Source of the DNA: CAZWRK01 sp964635875 | GTDB lineage: Bacteria; Pseudomonadota; Gammaproteobacteria; Burkholderiales; Aquaspirillaceae | Length of the DNA stretch: 23,697 nt | Assembly (NCBI GenBank): GCA_964635875.1 | Contig: CAZWRK010000061.1 | Location: 1 to 23,697 of the forward strand | Reading direction: 5' to 3' | Shown here: positions 1 to 8,122 of the stretch, piece after piece | Position numbering within the stretch: position 1 is the first letter of the stretch | Layout: each line of letters starts with the position of its first letter | Position numbers and translations under genes: made by a program | The notes under the pieces: model-generated | The model's input: the letters and a program-made list of their open reading frames with translations, nothing else | Databases searched by the model: none | Told to the model about the DNA's origin: nothing

Positions 1-1
1 C

Positions 2-502
2 GAAGCCGCTCTGGACCTGAAAAGAGACCGACGCCCTCAAAATACGGACCACGATTTTGAAAGAATCGATCCGGTAGATTTATCGAAAAGAGCGCTTCGG
101 GAGGTTTCCTCGTATACACAACCGGGCTTACGATTTCATTTGTCCCATTCTACGGAGATGATCGAAACATCCGTCAGGATACCCCGCTGCGACCTGAGAT
201 CAATCTTGGTAAACTTGATAAAGAACTCCTGCGAATCCCTGGCTCCCTTCGAAGGCGGAGACGTGAACATACGAATCGAGGCACTCAATCCTCTTCAAAT
301 CCAAGTTTCAGATTCAGGCCCTGGATTCGACCAGCAGGCAATCAATTCATTTGGCAAGTCACGCTATACCAACAAAGCCAAAGGCAGCGGACTTGGCTTG
401 TTGCATGCTCGAAGGACCCTGAATCAGATCGGAGGAGAAATCACGATTTCCAATGGTGTATCCGGGGGTGCTCAAGTCCTTGTAACGGTTCCTTCAAGAT
501 GA
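2..502 (+). CDS. Sensor histidine kinase, C-terminal part (5' end outside window)
   Basis: The frame is open from base 2, so this is the 3' end of a longer gene and not a short gene starting near base 140. The visible 166 residues form the catalytic ATP-binding domain of a histidine kinase. There is an N-box-like stretch (LVNLIKNSCESL), a G1 box (DSGPGF), a G2 box (GSGLGLLHARRTL) and a closing IGGEITISN strand. The phosphorylated histidine and sensor region lie upstream, so the signal is unknown. The stop codon overlaps the next start (ATGA, 499-502), which suggests translational coupling to the secreted protein that follows. This segment lies left of the probable chimeric join near 760 and may not come from the same genome as the rest of the window. 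The kinase assignment is firm; its partner cannot be seen. Confidence 0.85.
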   Translation, partial: EAALDLKRDRRPQNTDHDFERIDPVDLSKRALREVSSYTQPGLRFHLSHSTEMIETSVRIPRCDLRSILVNLIKNSCESLAPFEGGDVNIRIEALNPLQIQVSDSGPGFDQQAINSFGKSRYTNKAKGSGLGLLHARRTLNQIGGEITISNGVSGGAQVLVTVPSR

Positions 503-1878
503 ATCTGTCAATGCTGATCATTTACACTGTGCTACTTTCGTTACTGCAACCCGCAGTCTCCGTGGCGGCGCCCACCCGCGACGGCGTCGCAATCACCAGC
601 ACCGGAAAATCACGCCGCTGGAGCAAACTCCCCATTCAGATCTGCACGACGAGTACACTCCCAGCGGAAGCCTCCAAAGCCCTCAATTCGGCAATCGCGA
701 TCTGGAATTCTAGCTTCAACTCGCCTCTCTTCAAGGCCGGATGCAAGGCAAAGACACAGGATTACGAACAAGACGACCTCAGCGTTTTACCACGTAGCAT
801 TGCCACCTTCGAGGCCTTCGAAAACGCGATGAGTTTAGATGTAGCGATGGGCGGCTCAACCAACACCGTTTTGCATCTGTTGGCTGCGGCGCGTGAAGCG
901 GGCGTCGACTTCACCATGAAAGACATCGACCGGATTTCGCGCCGTGTGCCGTGCTTGTCGAAAGTCGCGCCAGCCACCCAGAAATATCACATGGAAGATG
1001 TGCACCGCGCCGGTGGCGTGGTCGGCATTTTGGGCGAACTCGATCGCGCGGGTCTGATTCACCGCAACATTCCAACCGTCCACGCGCCGACCTTGGGTGA
1101 GGGCCTCGACCGCTGGGATATTCAACGCCCAAGCTGCGATGACGCGGCGAAAGTCATGTATCGCGCCGCACCGGGTGGCGTGCGCACCACCATCGCGTTT
1201 AGCCAAAATATGCGTTATCCCGAGCTGGATGCCGACCGTGCAGAAGGCTGCATTCGCAGCAAAGAGCATGCGTATTCGCAAGATGGCGGTTTGGCCGTGT
1301 TGTACGGCAACATCGCCGAGCGGGGTTGTATCGTGAAAACCGCCGGTGTCGATGAGTCGATTCTGACCTTTACCGGCCGTGTGCGGATTTTTGAAAGCCA
1401 AGATAGCGCGGTTGAAGCGATTTTGGCCGATCAAATTGTCGCCGGTGATGTGGTGCTGATCCGCTACGAAGGCCCGAAAGGTGGCCCGGGGATGCAAGAG
1501 ATGCTGTATCCGACCAGCTATCTGAAGTCTAAAGGTCTCGGAAAAGCCTGCGCCTTGCTGACGGATGGCCGCTTCTCGGGTGGCACTTCGGGCTTGTCGA
1601 TTGGTCATGCCAGCCCCGAAGCAGCAGAAGGCGGCGTGATTGGCTTGGCGGAAGAAGGTGACACGCTAGAAATCAATATTCCGGCACGCACCATTCATCT
1701 TGCGATTAGCGACGAAGTCTTGGCGCAGCGTCGGGCCGCGATGGAAGCACGCGGTTCGGCGGCATGGAAGCCGGTGAATCGTGAACGGGTAGTGAGTCCG
1801 GCTTTGCGCGCGTATGCCGCCATGACAACCAGTGCCGATACCGGTGCGGTGCGAGATGTAAGCCAGATTGAACGCTAA
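499..1878 (+). CDS. ilvD: Chimeric ORF: start of a secreted protein fused in frame to the C-terminal ~60% of dihydroxy-acid dehydratase
   Basis: Residues 1-24 are a signal peptide (hydrophobic core, then VAA at the likely cleavage site). Residues ~25-87 resemble the start of a matrixin-like secreted metalloprotease (RRWSKLPIQIC, then an IAIWN motif), but no HExxH zinc motif is reached. From about residue 88 (YEQDD, base ~763) to the end, the protein is unmistakable IlvD, with AMGGSTNTVLHLLAAA, KYHMEDVHRAGGV, GCIVKTAGVD, RYEGPKGGPGMQEMLYPTS and TDGRFSGGTSGLSIGH. IlvD converts 2,3-dihydroxy acids to 2-oxo acids in branched-chain amino acid synthesis and is about 615 residues long. Roughly the first 245 residues, which carry the Fe-S cluster cysteines, are absent here, so the product could not be a working dehydratase. 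A mis-join during assembly is the simplest explanation; a real recombination is less likely. A terminator follows at 1901. Confidence 0.85.
   Translation: MNLSMLIIYTVLLSLLQPAVSVAAPTRDGVAITSTGKSRRWSKLPIQICTTSTLPAEASKALNSAIAIWNSSFNSPLFKAGCKAKTQDYEQDDLSVLPRSIATFEAFENAMSLDVAMGGSTNTVLHLLAAAREAGVDFTMKDIDRISRRVPCLSKVAPATQKYHMEDVHRAGGVVGILGELDRAGLIHRNIPTVHAPTLGEGLDRWDIQRPSCDDAAKVMYRAAPGGVRTTIAFSQNMRYPELDADRAEGCIRSKEHAYSQDGGLAVLYGNIAERGCIVKTAGVDESILTFTGRVRIFESQDSAVEAILADQIVAGDVVLIRYEGPKGGPGMQEMLYPTSYLKSKGLGKACALLTDGRFSGGTSGLSIGHASPEAAEGGVIGLAEEGDTLEINIPARTIHLAISDEVLAQRRAAMEARGSAAWKPVNRERVVSPALRAYAAMTTSADTGAVRDVSQIER
755..768. other. Probable chimeric junction (assembly join or recombination point)
   Basis: Homology to IlvD begins abruptly with YEQDD (bases 763-777), matching the internal RYYEQ(N/D)D segment of the family. 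The residues just before it (CKAKTQ) belong to the unrelated secreted protein. The reading frame is kept by chance or by selection of the join. The exact base cannot be fixed by eye. Confidence 0.7.
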
Positions 1879-1900
1879 TTTTTCTTAAGTTGGTACAACC

Positions 1901-1945
1901 AGCCCTCTTCTGAAAATCTACATTACAGAAGAGGGCTTTTATTTT
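1901..1945 (+). terminator. Rho-independent terminator of ilvD
   Basis: A perfect 12-bp stem (1901-1912 pairs with 1926-1937, AGCCCTCTTCTG against its complement) with a 13-nt loop is followed by TTTATTTT. It begins 22 bp after the ilvD stop. Confidence 0.93.
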
Positions 1946-1953
1946 ATCGACAT

Positions 1954-2020
1954 AAAAAAATGTGGTTTTTCGTGTCAAAAAATGCGTTATTTGAAAAAAA
2001 TGCATTTTTTAACAAAAAAA
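1954..2020. promoter_or_regulatory. Phased A/T-tracts (likely curved DNA) with a 16-bp palindrome
   Basis: Six homopolymer A or T runs of 5-7 bases are centred near 1957, 1968, 1979.5, 1997, 2007.5 and 2017. Most spacings are close to one helical turn. Bases 1995-2010 form a perfect palindrome, six A, TGCA, six T. The block sits between the ilvD terminator and the sensor kinase gene, upstream of a candidate extended -10 element. Such tracts are known to bend DNA and act as UP elements or H-NS/IHF-type targets; a role here is inferred. Confidence 0.45.
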
Positions 2021-2053
2021 TTGACCGTTTACACAGAAATATCATGGCGCTTT

Positions 2054-2062
2054 TGTCATAAT
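2054..2062 (+). promoter_or_regulatory. Candidate extended -10 promoter element
   Basis: TGTCATAAT fits an extended -10 (TGn plus CATAAT, 5 of 6 to consensus) without a convincing -35. Transcription would start near 2069, about 24 bases before the ATG at 2093. The prediction is weak and rests on sequence alone. Confidence 0.3.
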
Positions 2063-2092
2063 GATTTTTTGTGGCAAACCTCCGCTTGCGAT

Positions 2093-4198
2093 ATGAAGTT
2101 CCTACCCTCCTCGCTACACACATCTGCCGCTCATTTGCCGTTCAAACACTGGCTATGGCGCTCCTACGCCCGCACGGCAGTCATCCCGCTACTCTGCATC
2201 GAGCTTGCATTCCTCGTGGTGTACTGGGTCGGCAACCAAGTCATGTACCAGCGCAATTTATCTGCCATGACAGAAGTGTCTGCGCAATATTTTGAAGACT
2301 TAGTCGAGCGCGATGCCAACATTATTGGAGAAAGACTCAAAGGGGCGGAGCATCAAATCGAAGTCTTTGCCCTTGCCACCCAGCGCGCGCTGTCCACGCC
2401 ATCCAATGCGTCAGAAGAAGAAAAATCACGCTATGCGATGAGTCCAGAAGGGGTGTTCTATACCCGCTACGACAATGGCAACGCGGCGGTGTTTTATAGC
2501 GGGATTGTCCCCATCGGCGAAAAAGAAAAAGAAAAAGTATGGCGGACTACACGGCTTGATCCGCTGATGAAAGACCTCGTCGCCAGCCATCCTTTGATTA
2601 CACAAGTCTATTTCAACACGTTTGACTCCTATAACCGCATTTACCCTTATTTTGATGTGCTCAGCCAATATCCCCCAAAAATGGATATTCCTTCGTACAA
2701 CTTTTATTACGAAGCGGATGGAAAACATAATCCAAGCCGAAAGACCGTGTGGACCGATGCCTATGTCGATCCGGCGGGCAATGGCTGGATGGTTTCGGCG
2801 ATTTCACCGATCTGGATTCAAAATAAACTCGAAGCTGTCGCGGGTGCAGATGTCACCATTGATACGGTTCTGCAGTCTGTGCTGAGCTTAGACATTCCGT
2901 GGAAAGGCTATGCACTCTTACTGGGCCGCGACAACACCATCTTGGCCCTTCCCGCAGCAGCAGAAAAAGACTTTGGACTGAAAGAACTGCGCGAACACCA
3001 TTATGCGGAGGCTATCAAAAAGAACATTTTCAAGCCGGAAACCTTCCGACTTGATCTGCGCCAAGAAACGAAAGAAATTGCCAAAGCCCTTGGGGCTTCG
3101 ACCTCAGGGATTACCCGACTTCGCCTAAATGGAGACACAAAAGTCGCCACATGGGCAACCGTGCCCGGCCCCGGTTGGAAATTGCTAGTCGTCGCCTCCG
3201 AAGCAAACACACTCGCGCATGTGAATGAACAAAAAGAACAGTTCTTGGTGATTGGTCTTGCGATGCTGGCCGTGCTGATTGTGTTCTATGTTGGCTTCTT
3301 TATTGTGCTCAACGTCCGCGCACGCGCGATGAGCCGTAAAGTCGCCGAACCGCTCGAAACACTCGGTGCAGTGATTACCAAAATCGGCGCGGGAGATTAC
3401 CACCATAACGCGCCCACTTCTGGCGTCGAAGAGCTGCATATATTGGGTGAGCAAATCACGCAGATGGGCCATCGTCTGGGCGATGCAATGCAACATCTGA
3501 GTGATGCTGGAAAAGTCACGCAAGAAGCCTTGCAGCGCGAGCGCGAGTTTACGGATCTAAAGCGGCATTTTATCCAAGCCATGTCGCATGAGGTCAGAAC
3601 ACCCTTGGCCTTAGTGGATGGCGTCGCTCAATCTCTAGAAAGAAGAGGCGATCGCCTCGATGGACGTGCCTTGGCCGATCGTGCCAAAACACTTCGCGGA
3701 GCAGTGGAACGCTTACAGTCGGTCATTAACTCTACGCTGGATATCGTGCGCCTAGATAATGACGGCCAAAATGAAATGCAATACACACGCCCCATTTCAA
3801 GCTTACTGGTGGATGCCCTACAAGAAACACAGCGGCCGCTGTGCCTTGATTTTTCTGCGGAATGGCGCGCAACTGTCAATACTGCTTCTTTCAAGCGCGT
3901 TTTGGTCAATTTACTGACGCACCTCGATAAAAACCTCCCCTCCACGCTCCCATTAACGGCGACGATTCGCGATGAAAGCGGGCGAACGTTGCTGGTCTTA
4001 GGCGGGCCGTCAGCATGGCTACTGAATCTGCCCGAATGGACAGAAGAGGAAATGAGCATTGCCGCTGGAGCTGACCTTGGCCTGATCTTGGCAGAGCAAA
4101 TTCTCCGAAGCCAAGGCGGACGCTTATTCGCGTTACAAGCAGCGGATGCCAGCGTCTGCTTGATGATTGAAATGCCGAATAAATTTGCGCTTCTCTAG
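2093..4198 (+). CDS. Membrane dCache-HAMP sensor histidine kinase with degenerate ATP-binding domain
   Basis: I chose the ATG at 2093 (701 aa). The open frame reaches back to 1982, but that stretch is A-tract DNA and would read as a lysine/phenylalanine-rich leader; no strong Shine-Dalgarno marks either start. Order of parts: TM1 ~28-51; periplasmic double-Cache-like sensor ~52-380 (WTDAYVDPAGNGWMVSAISP is typical); TM2 ~384-408; HAMP ~409-465; a short coiled coil; and HisKA with H499 in MSHEVRTP. The ATPase domain is eroded. The N-box reads NLLTHLDK, with His610 where the Mg-binding Asn is expected. The G1 box DxGxG is replaced by VLGGPSA (635-641), and only a G2-like GADLGL (659-664) remains. 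Its kinase activity is therefore doubtful; it may sense a small ligand and modulate a partner. It stands 76 bp before the REC-EAL gene and is probably co-transcribed with it. Confidence 0.88.
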   Translation: MKFLPSSLHTSAAHLPFKHWLWRSYARTAVIPLLCIELAFLVVYWVGNQVMYQRNLSAMTEVSAQYFEDLVERDANIIGERLKGAEHQIEVFALATQRALSTPSNASEEEKSRYAMSPEGVFYTRYDNGNAAVFYSGIVPIGEKEKEKVWRTTRLDPLMKDLVASHPLITQVYFNTFDSYNRIYPYFDVLSQYPPKMDIPSYNFYYEADGKHNPSRKTVWTDAYVDPAGNGWMVSAISPIWIQNKLEAVAGADVTIDTVLQSVLSLDIPWKGYALLLGRDNTILALPAAAEKDFGLKELREHHYAEAIKKNIFKPETFRLDLRQETKEIAKALGASTSGITRLRLNGDTKVATWATVPGPGWKLLVVASEANTLAHVNEQKEQFLVIGLAMLAVLIVFYVGFFIVLNVRARAMSRKVAEPLETLGAVITKIGAGDYHHNAPTSGVEELHILGEQITQMGHRLGDAMQHLSDAGKVTQEALQREREFTDLKRHFIQAMSHEVRTPLALVDGVAQSLERRGDRLDGRALADRAKTLRGAVERLQSVINSTLDIVRLDNDGQNEMQYTRPISSLLVDALQETQRPLCLDFSAEWRATVNTASFKRVLVNLLTHLDKNLPSTLPLTATIRDESGRTLLVLGGPSAWLLNLPEWTEEEMSIAAGADLGLILAEQILRSQGGRLFALQAADASVCLMIEMPNKFALL

Positions 4199-4230
4199 AA
4201 CAAAAACATTATAAATACTGCAAAATAGCA

Positions 4231-4242
4231 GGCCTATAGGCC
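4231..4242. repeat. 12-bp perfect palindrome between kinase and response regulator
   Basis: GGCCTATAGGCC is its own reverse complement. It lies 33 bases before the chosen start of the REC-EAL gene and just after an AT-rich patch (TTATAAAT). It could be an operator half-site pair or a small RNA hairpin; nothing else supports either reading. Confidence 0.4.
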
Positions 4243-4274
4243 GCTAAATGAATATGCTTTTGAAAGGGACTGAC

Positions 4275-5936
4275 ATGAACCCGATCACACTTTTGTGCAT
4301 CGACGATGAGCCAGAGCTCAGAATGCTTCTCGTAGAAGAATTAGAAGATGCAGGCTATCGCGTCCTAGAGGCAGAAAATGGTGAAGAAGGGTTGTCGATG
4401 ATCTTGTCAGAGCGCCCAGACTTAGTGCTGTCAGATGTCTCTATGCCGGGTATGAATGGTTTCGAGCTTCTCGCGACGCTGCGTCGCGAACATCCAGCGA
4501 TTTCTGCGCGTCTTCCTTTTGTGTTTTTAACGGCGCTCGGCGACCGAGATAGCCAAATTCGTGGGCGCAAACTGGGCGCGGATGATTATCTGGTCAAGCC
4601 GGTTGACTTTGACCTCATGCTCGCCACCATTGAATCTCGCTTAGCACGCCTAAGAATCCGCAATGAAATCCCTCAACGCTCACCACGTGAACATATTTTG
4701 GGCGAGTTAGAGTCGGCCATGAGCCGTGGTATTGAACTGACGTTAATCGCGCTGTCGATTGATGGCTATGCGCAAGCGAGTTTACGTTACGGGGACTTGG
4801 TGATTGATGATGTCTTGGACACACATCTGACCTCTCTGCTCTCGATGTCGGCAACGGTTTTATCAATGGGCGCAGGAACCTTAGTGGCCCTCACCTCAAT
4901 GCCCGTTCAAGCATGGCAATTAGAAAAATTAACCAGCATTCACTCGAATCTCAAACTGGGTACGTCAGGCTCTTCGTTAGAGCTCAGCGCAACGGTCGCG
5001 CTCGCAAAATTGAGCGATTTCCTCACCGCAACGCCATCATTACCTGCCAACAGCGTCCTTGACCGGCTGTTTGCTGCAATTGCCTACGGAAAAAAACAAG
5101 GCGGGCGCAGGGTTATTGAATGCGAGCAAATTAGCCACGATCTGGCCATGCTGGAATATGTGGCGGCAGAGTTGCCAAAAGCATTGGAACACAATGAGCT
5201 TGAGCTCTGGTTTCAGCCCAAATTTTCAGCCCTTGATGGCCGCTTAATGGGTGCAGAAGCCTTGGCACGGTGGCATGCGCCCGGTGACCGCGGCTGGATT
5301 TCGCCTGCCGTTTTTATTCCGTATGCAGAGTCAAATGGCTTGATGCCGCTCTTTGATACATGGTTATTTAAAGCGCTACGCCAAGCGCTCATGGCTTTGG
5401 CCAAGACTCGTTTTCAAGGCCGCCTCGCATTTAACATTTCTGGGGCAGCGCTCAATGACACGCTTGTCGGCCGCTGTGCGAACTTGCTGGCCTTGGGCAT
5501 TTCTCCCGATCGAATCGAGGTGGAAGTCACAGAAAGCGCCTTCGTCGAAAATCTAGAGCAAGCTAAAACAACTGCTCAAACGCTTCGCGGGTTTGGCGTG
5601 CATGTTGCGGTAGATGATTTTGGGGCCGGTCAAGCATCTTTAGCTTACCTCAAACATTTTCCGGTCGATTCGGTCAAAATTGATCGTGTTTTTGTGAAAA
5701 ATCTGGGTGAAAATGAGATCGATGAACACATCATTAGCTCGGTTATTTCACTCGGAAAGCACCTAAACTGGTCTGTTGTGGCGGAAGGGGTAGAAACAGA
5801 AAGTCAGGCCCGCAGACTGACCGAATTGGGATGTCATGTTTTACAAGGCTTCCGTTTTGCGCACCCAATGTGCTTAAAAGACTTTCTCGCATTTCTCCAA
5901 AATGATCACAGTCTAGAAATCACTACGTCCAGCTGA
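4275..5936 (+). CDS. Response regulator: REC, degenerate GGDEF, active-looking EAL (c-di-GMP phosphodiesterase)
   Basis: The ATG at 4275 is preferred over 4248 because GAAAGGGA lies just upstream at proper spacing (553 aa). The REC domain (~4-125) has the acidic pair D10/D11, phospho-acceptor D54 (LSDVSMPGMNG), T86 and K108, so it should be phosphorylatable. The middle ~140-285 has GGDEF-like length and pattern, but the active-site motif is replaced by SMGAGT near 197-202, so it should not make c-di-GMP. The EAL domain (~295-545) keeps every catalytic residue I can check: E328 in EAL, N387, E420 in EVTES, the pair D447/D448 in DDFGAG, K468, E504 in AEGVE and Q524. The protein should hydrolyse c-di-GMP to pGpG in the cytoplasm under control of a kinase. 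It is flanked by two histidine kinases on the same strand. The intact one downstream is the better phosphodonor candidate. Confidence 0.92.
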   Translation: MNPITLLCIDDEPELRMLLVEELEDAGYRVLEAENGEEGLSMILSERPDLVLSDVSMPGMNGFELLATLRREHPAISARLPFVFLTALGDRDSQIRGRKLGADDYLVKPVDFDLMLATIESRLARLRIRNEIPQRSPREHILGELESAMSRGIELTLIALSIDGYAQASLRYGDLVIDDVLDTHLTSLLSMSATVLSMGAGTLVALTSMPVQAWQLEKLTSIHSNLKLGTSGSSLELSATVALAKLSDFLTATPSLPANSVLDRLFAAIAYGKKQGGRRVIECEQISHDLAMLEYVAAELPKALEHNELELWFQPKFSALDGRLMGAEALARWHAPGDRGWISPAVFIPYAESNGLMPLFDTWLFKALRQALMALAKTRFQGRLAFNISGAALNDTLVGRCANLLALGISPDRIEVEVTESAFVENLEQAKTTAQTLRGFGVHVAVDDFGAGQASLAYLKHFPVDSVKIDRVFVKNLGENEIDEHIISSVISLGKHLNWSVVAEGVETESQARRLTELGCHVLQGFRFAHPMCLKDFLAFLQNDHSLEITTSS

Positions 5937-5993
5937 CGTATAAGCCGCGATACCCATGTTGTTTGTTTTTGTTTGTTGAGATGATCTCGCCTC

Positions 5994-7832
5994 ATGCCCT
6001 TGCTAGAGATAGACCGAAGTCATTTAGACTTCCTCTCCCAGATGGGCGTGCCCGTCTGGCTATTTGATATTGATGCTAAGTCGATGCACTGGGCGAATGA
6101 GGGCGCGTGTCGGCTGTGGAGAGCGGCTTCGGTTGAAGCCCTTTTAGCACGCAATTTTTCAGACATGAGCGCGAGCGCTTACCAAAGGCTCACTGATTAT
6201 CGAAAGAGTTTATCCGATGGAACGGTTCGTATTGAGCATTGGACATTTTACCCAGAAGGGGAGCCGGTCACGGTTAAATGCCGAGTGCGCATGGCTAAAC
6301 GTCACCATCATCAGGCGGTGCTTATGATGGTTGAAGCATGCGGAGAACCTGAGAAATTACATACCCTACCCCCGGATGATCTGCGCTCTATCGAGGCGAT
6401 TCGGCATAGCCCAGAGTCGGTGTTTTTGTGTCAAGAAGATGGGAAAATCCTCTTTAGAAACCCTTCCGCCCTCACAACGTTTGGCCGCTCAGATCATCAC
6501 GAGGGCGACAATGTTTCACAATATTTTGTCTACCCAGAGCAATGGAACGCGTTGTGCCACGGAGCCGGCACGCCCCTTGATACAGGAACTGTCATGGAGG
6601 TCAAGACACTCCAAGGCATCAAGTGGCACGAGGTACTGCTGACAGCGACGGTCGACCCAGTGACTGGGCAAAAAGCCTACTTGTTGAATCAGCGAGATGT
6701 CAGCGAAAGAGTTCGTTTAGAGAAGGCGCTGCAGCGACGAGAGCATACTTTCAAGCAGACACTAGACTCGCTTCCTTTTCCGGTTCTGATGGCTGATCCG
6801 GTGACAGCTATTTTGCACTTTGCTAATCAAAGTGCCTTTCAACTGCTGGGGGTCGACCATAGCGCTTATAACTCACACTCCATGCTGATGTGGCTCGGTG
6901 AGGCGGGTGTCTGGAGGACTTTCGTCCGTGATCTAGAATCATCCAATCAGTCCGCGGCTATTGAGACTTTATTTATTCACTCAGACGGGAGTCGCGGACG
7001 CATTCGGCTGAGCGGTGTCATGCTCAAGGAAACCGGCAAGCAAGAGGTACTCTTTGGGATTGTCGACATTGAAACGATTCGCGCGCAACAGGATGCGCTT
7101 GAGCGTGCGCTGGCAACCGAGCGAGAAGCCACCATTTTGCAGCGGCGCTTTGTGTCTATGGTTTCCCATGAGTTTCGTACCCCCTTGGCCATCATTGACA
7201 ATCACGCGCAGCGTATTGCGAGTCGGGCGGCACGCGGAGAGGTATCGGGTCTCGCAGACCGCGTGGGCCAAATTCGAGCGGCCATCCGGCGGCTCGGCGG
7301 CATGATTGATGACGCACTCGACTTGGTGCGCGCAGACGAAGGGCAATTACATCTGCAATTAGAAAGTTTTTCCCTCGCTGAGTTAATCACACAAATTTGC
7401 CACCAACAGCAAGATTTGAACCCGCATATTACGTTTTCCTATGACCTTGATGCGCTGCCGCAACGCTGGGAGGGCAGTGCATTTTTGCTGGAGCGAGTAT
7501 TTGGTAATCTCATTAGCAACGCCGTGAAGTATTCCGGCGAGTCCAAAAAAATTGAGATCAGGGCATATGCAGGCGAATATATTCGTATCTCGGTCAGAGA
7601 TTATGGCGTTGGCATTCCTGCAGCAGAGCTGTCGAAGCTCTTCGAACGCTTTTTCCGTGCCAGCACCTCTCAAGGAATCCCCGGCACAGGGCTCGGGCTC
7701 CATCTTGCCCGCGAGATTGTGAATCGCCATGGCGGTCAGTTGACCGTAGAAAGCCATGTTGCACAAGGAAGCTGTTTTACAGTCAGCCTGCCTTGGCACG
7801 TACACTTGGGCACGCCTAAATCTCATCCCTAA
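5994..7832 (+). CDS. Soluble PAS-PAS-PAS sensor histidine kinase
   Basis: 612 aa with no transmembrane segment. Three PAS-like regions (~10-115, ~130-245 and ~250-365) come before a short helix, then HisKA with H392 in VSHEFRTP. The ATPase domain is canonical: N-box with N505 and N509 (GNLISNAVKY), G1 DYGVG (536-540), and G2 GTGLGL (564-569) followed by a GGQLTVES strand. Unlike the upstream membrane kinase, this enzyme has every motif needed for autophosphorylation. The gene starts 57 bp after the REC-EAL stop, on the same strand, and the trio probably works as one pathway lowering c-di-GMP. The Shine-Dalgarno is weak (TTGAGATGA region, far upstream). The ligand of the PAS domains cannot be read from sequence. 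No strong terminator follows. Confidence 0.93.
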   Translation: MPLLEIDRSHLDFLSQMGVPVWLFDIDAKSMHWANEGACRLWRAASVEALLARNFSDMSASAYQRLTDYRKSLSDGTVRIEHWTFYPEGEPVTVKCRVRMAKRHHHQAVLMMVEACGEPEKLHTLPPDDLRSIEAIRHSPESVFLCQEDGKILFRNPSALTTFGRSDHHEGDNVSQYFVYPEQWNALCHGAGTPLDTGTVMEVKTLQGIKWHEVLLTATVDPVTGQKAYLLNQRDVSERVRLEKALQRREHTFKQTLDSLPFPVLMADPVTAILHFANQSAFQLLGVDHSAYNSHSMLMWLGEAGVWRTFVRDLESSNQSAAIETLFIHSDGSRGRIRLSGVMLKETGKQEVLFGIVDIETIRAQQDALERALATEREATILQRRFVSMVSHEFRTPLAIIDNHAQRIASRAARGEVSGLADRVGQIRAAIRRLGGMIDDALDLVRADEGQLHLQLESFSLAELITQICHQQQDLNPHITFSYDLDALPQRWEGSAFLLERVFGNLISNAVKYSGESKKIEIRAYAGEYIRISVRDYGVGIPAAELSKLFERFFRASTSQGIPGTGLGLHLAREIVNRHGGQLTVESHVAQGSCFTVSLPWHVHLGTPKSHP

Positions 7833-8012
7833 TCGATTTTTAAACTTTGCCGTAAAATACTAAAAATCTCTGTTTCTTAACAAGAAAACGCCAAAAAAAA
7901 CAGGCGACACCACGGCTTTATCTTCTTTTTATCCTAGAAATTTAAACTTATTTTTGGCGATTTTCACAAAATAACTTGATTTGTGCAGTGCGATACGATT
8001 AGTGTGTTGCCC

Positions 8013-8034
8013 AACCAAGCGATTGCTTGGTTTT
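8013..8034 (+). other. Hairpin with short T-run upstream of prpE
   Basis: AACCAAGC (8013-8020), loop GATT, GCTTGGTT (8025-8032), with the T-run continuing to 8035. The 8-bp stem is perfect but only half G+C. It could be a weak terminator for the signalling block or a structure in the prpE leader. The surrounding 290 bases (7833-8122) are AT-rich and hold no gene; I found no clear sigma-70 promoter in them. Confidence 0.45.
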
Positions 8035-8122
8035 TGTGCAGAATGAACCGAATACTTTAATAAAAAATAGGGCAAACCGCCCCACTGCACAGTCACCAAA
8101 AATTCAGGATGGAGGAGCCCCC

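Noticed and set aside
856..1608. 250-codon open frame on the minus strand opposite ilvD
   Set aside because: It is antisense to strongly conserved IlvD sequence, has no ribosome site or recognisable motif, and is explained by codon bias.
4860..4890. Diguanylate cyclase activity in the middle domain of the REC-EAL protein
   Set aside because: The GGDEF motif position reads SMGAGT, so the acidic catalytic residues are missing.
7976..8005. Promoter for prpE (TTGATT, 18 bp, TAGTGT)
   Set aside because: The -10 matches only 3 of 6 and no better pair was found, so it is not listed.
8027..8122. Upstream extension of prpE to 8027
   Set aside because: It would translate through a hairpin and lacks a ribosome site, while GTG 8123 has GGAGGAG upstream and fits the family N-terminus.
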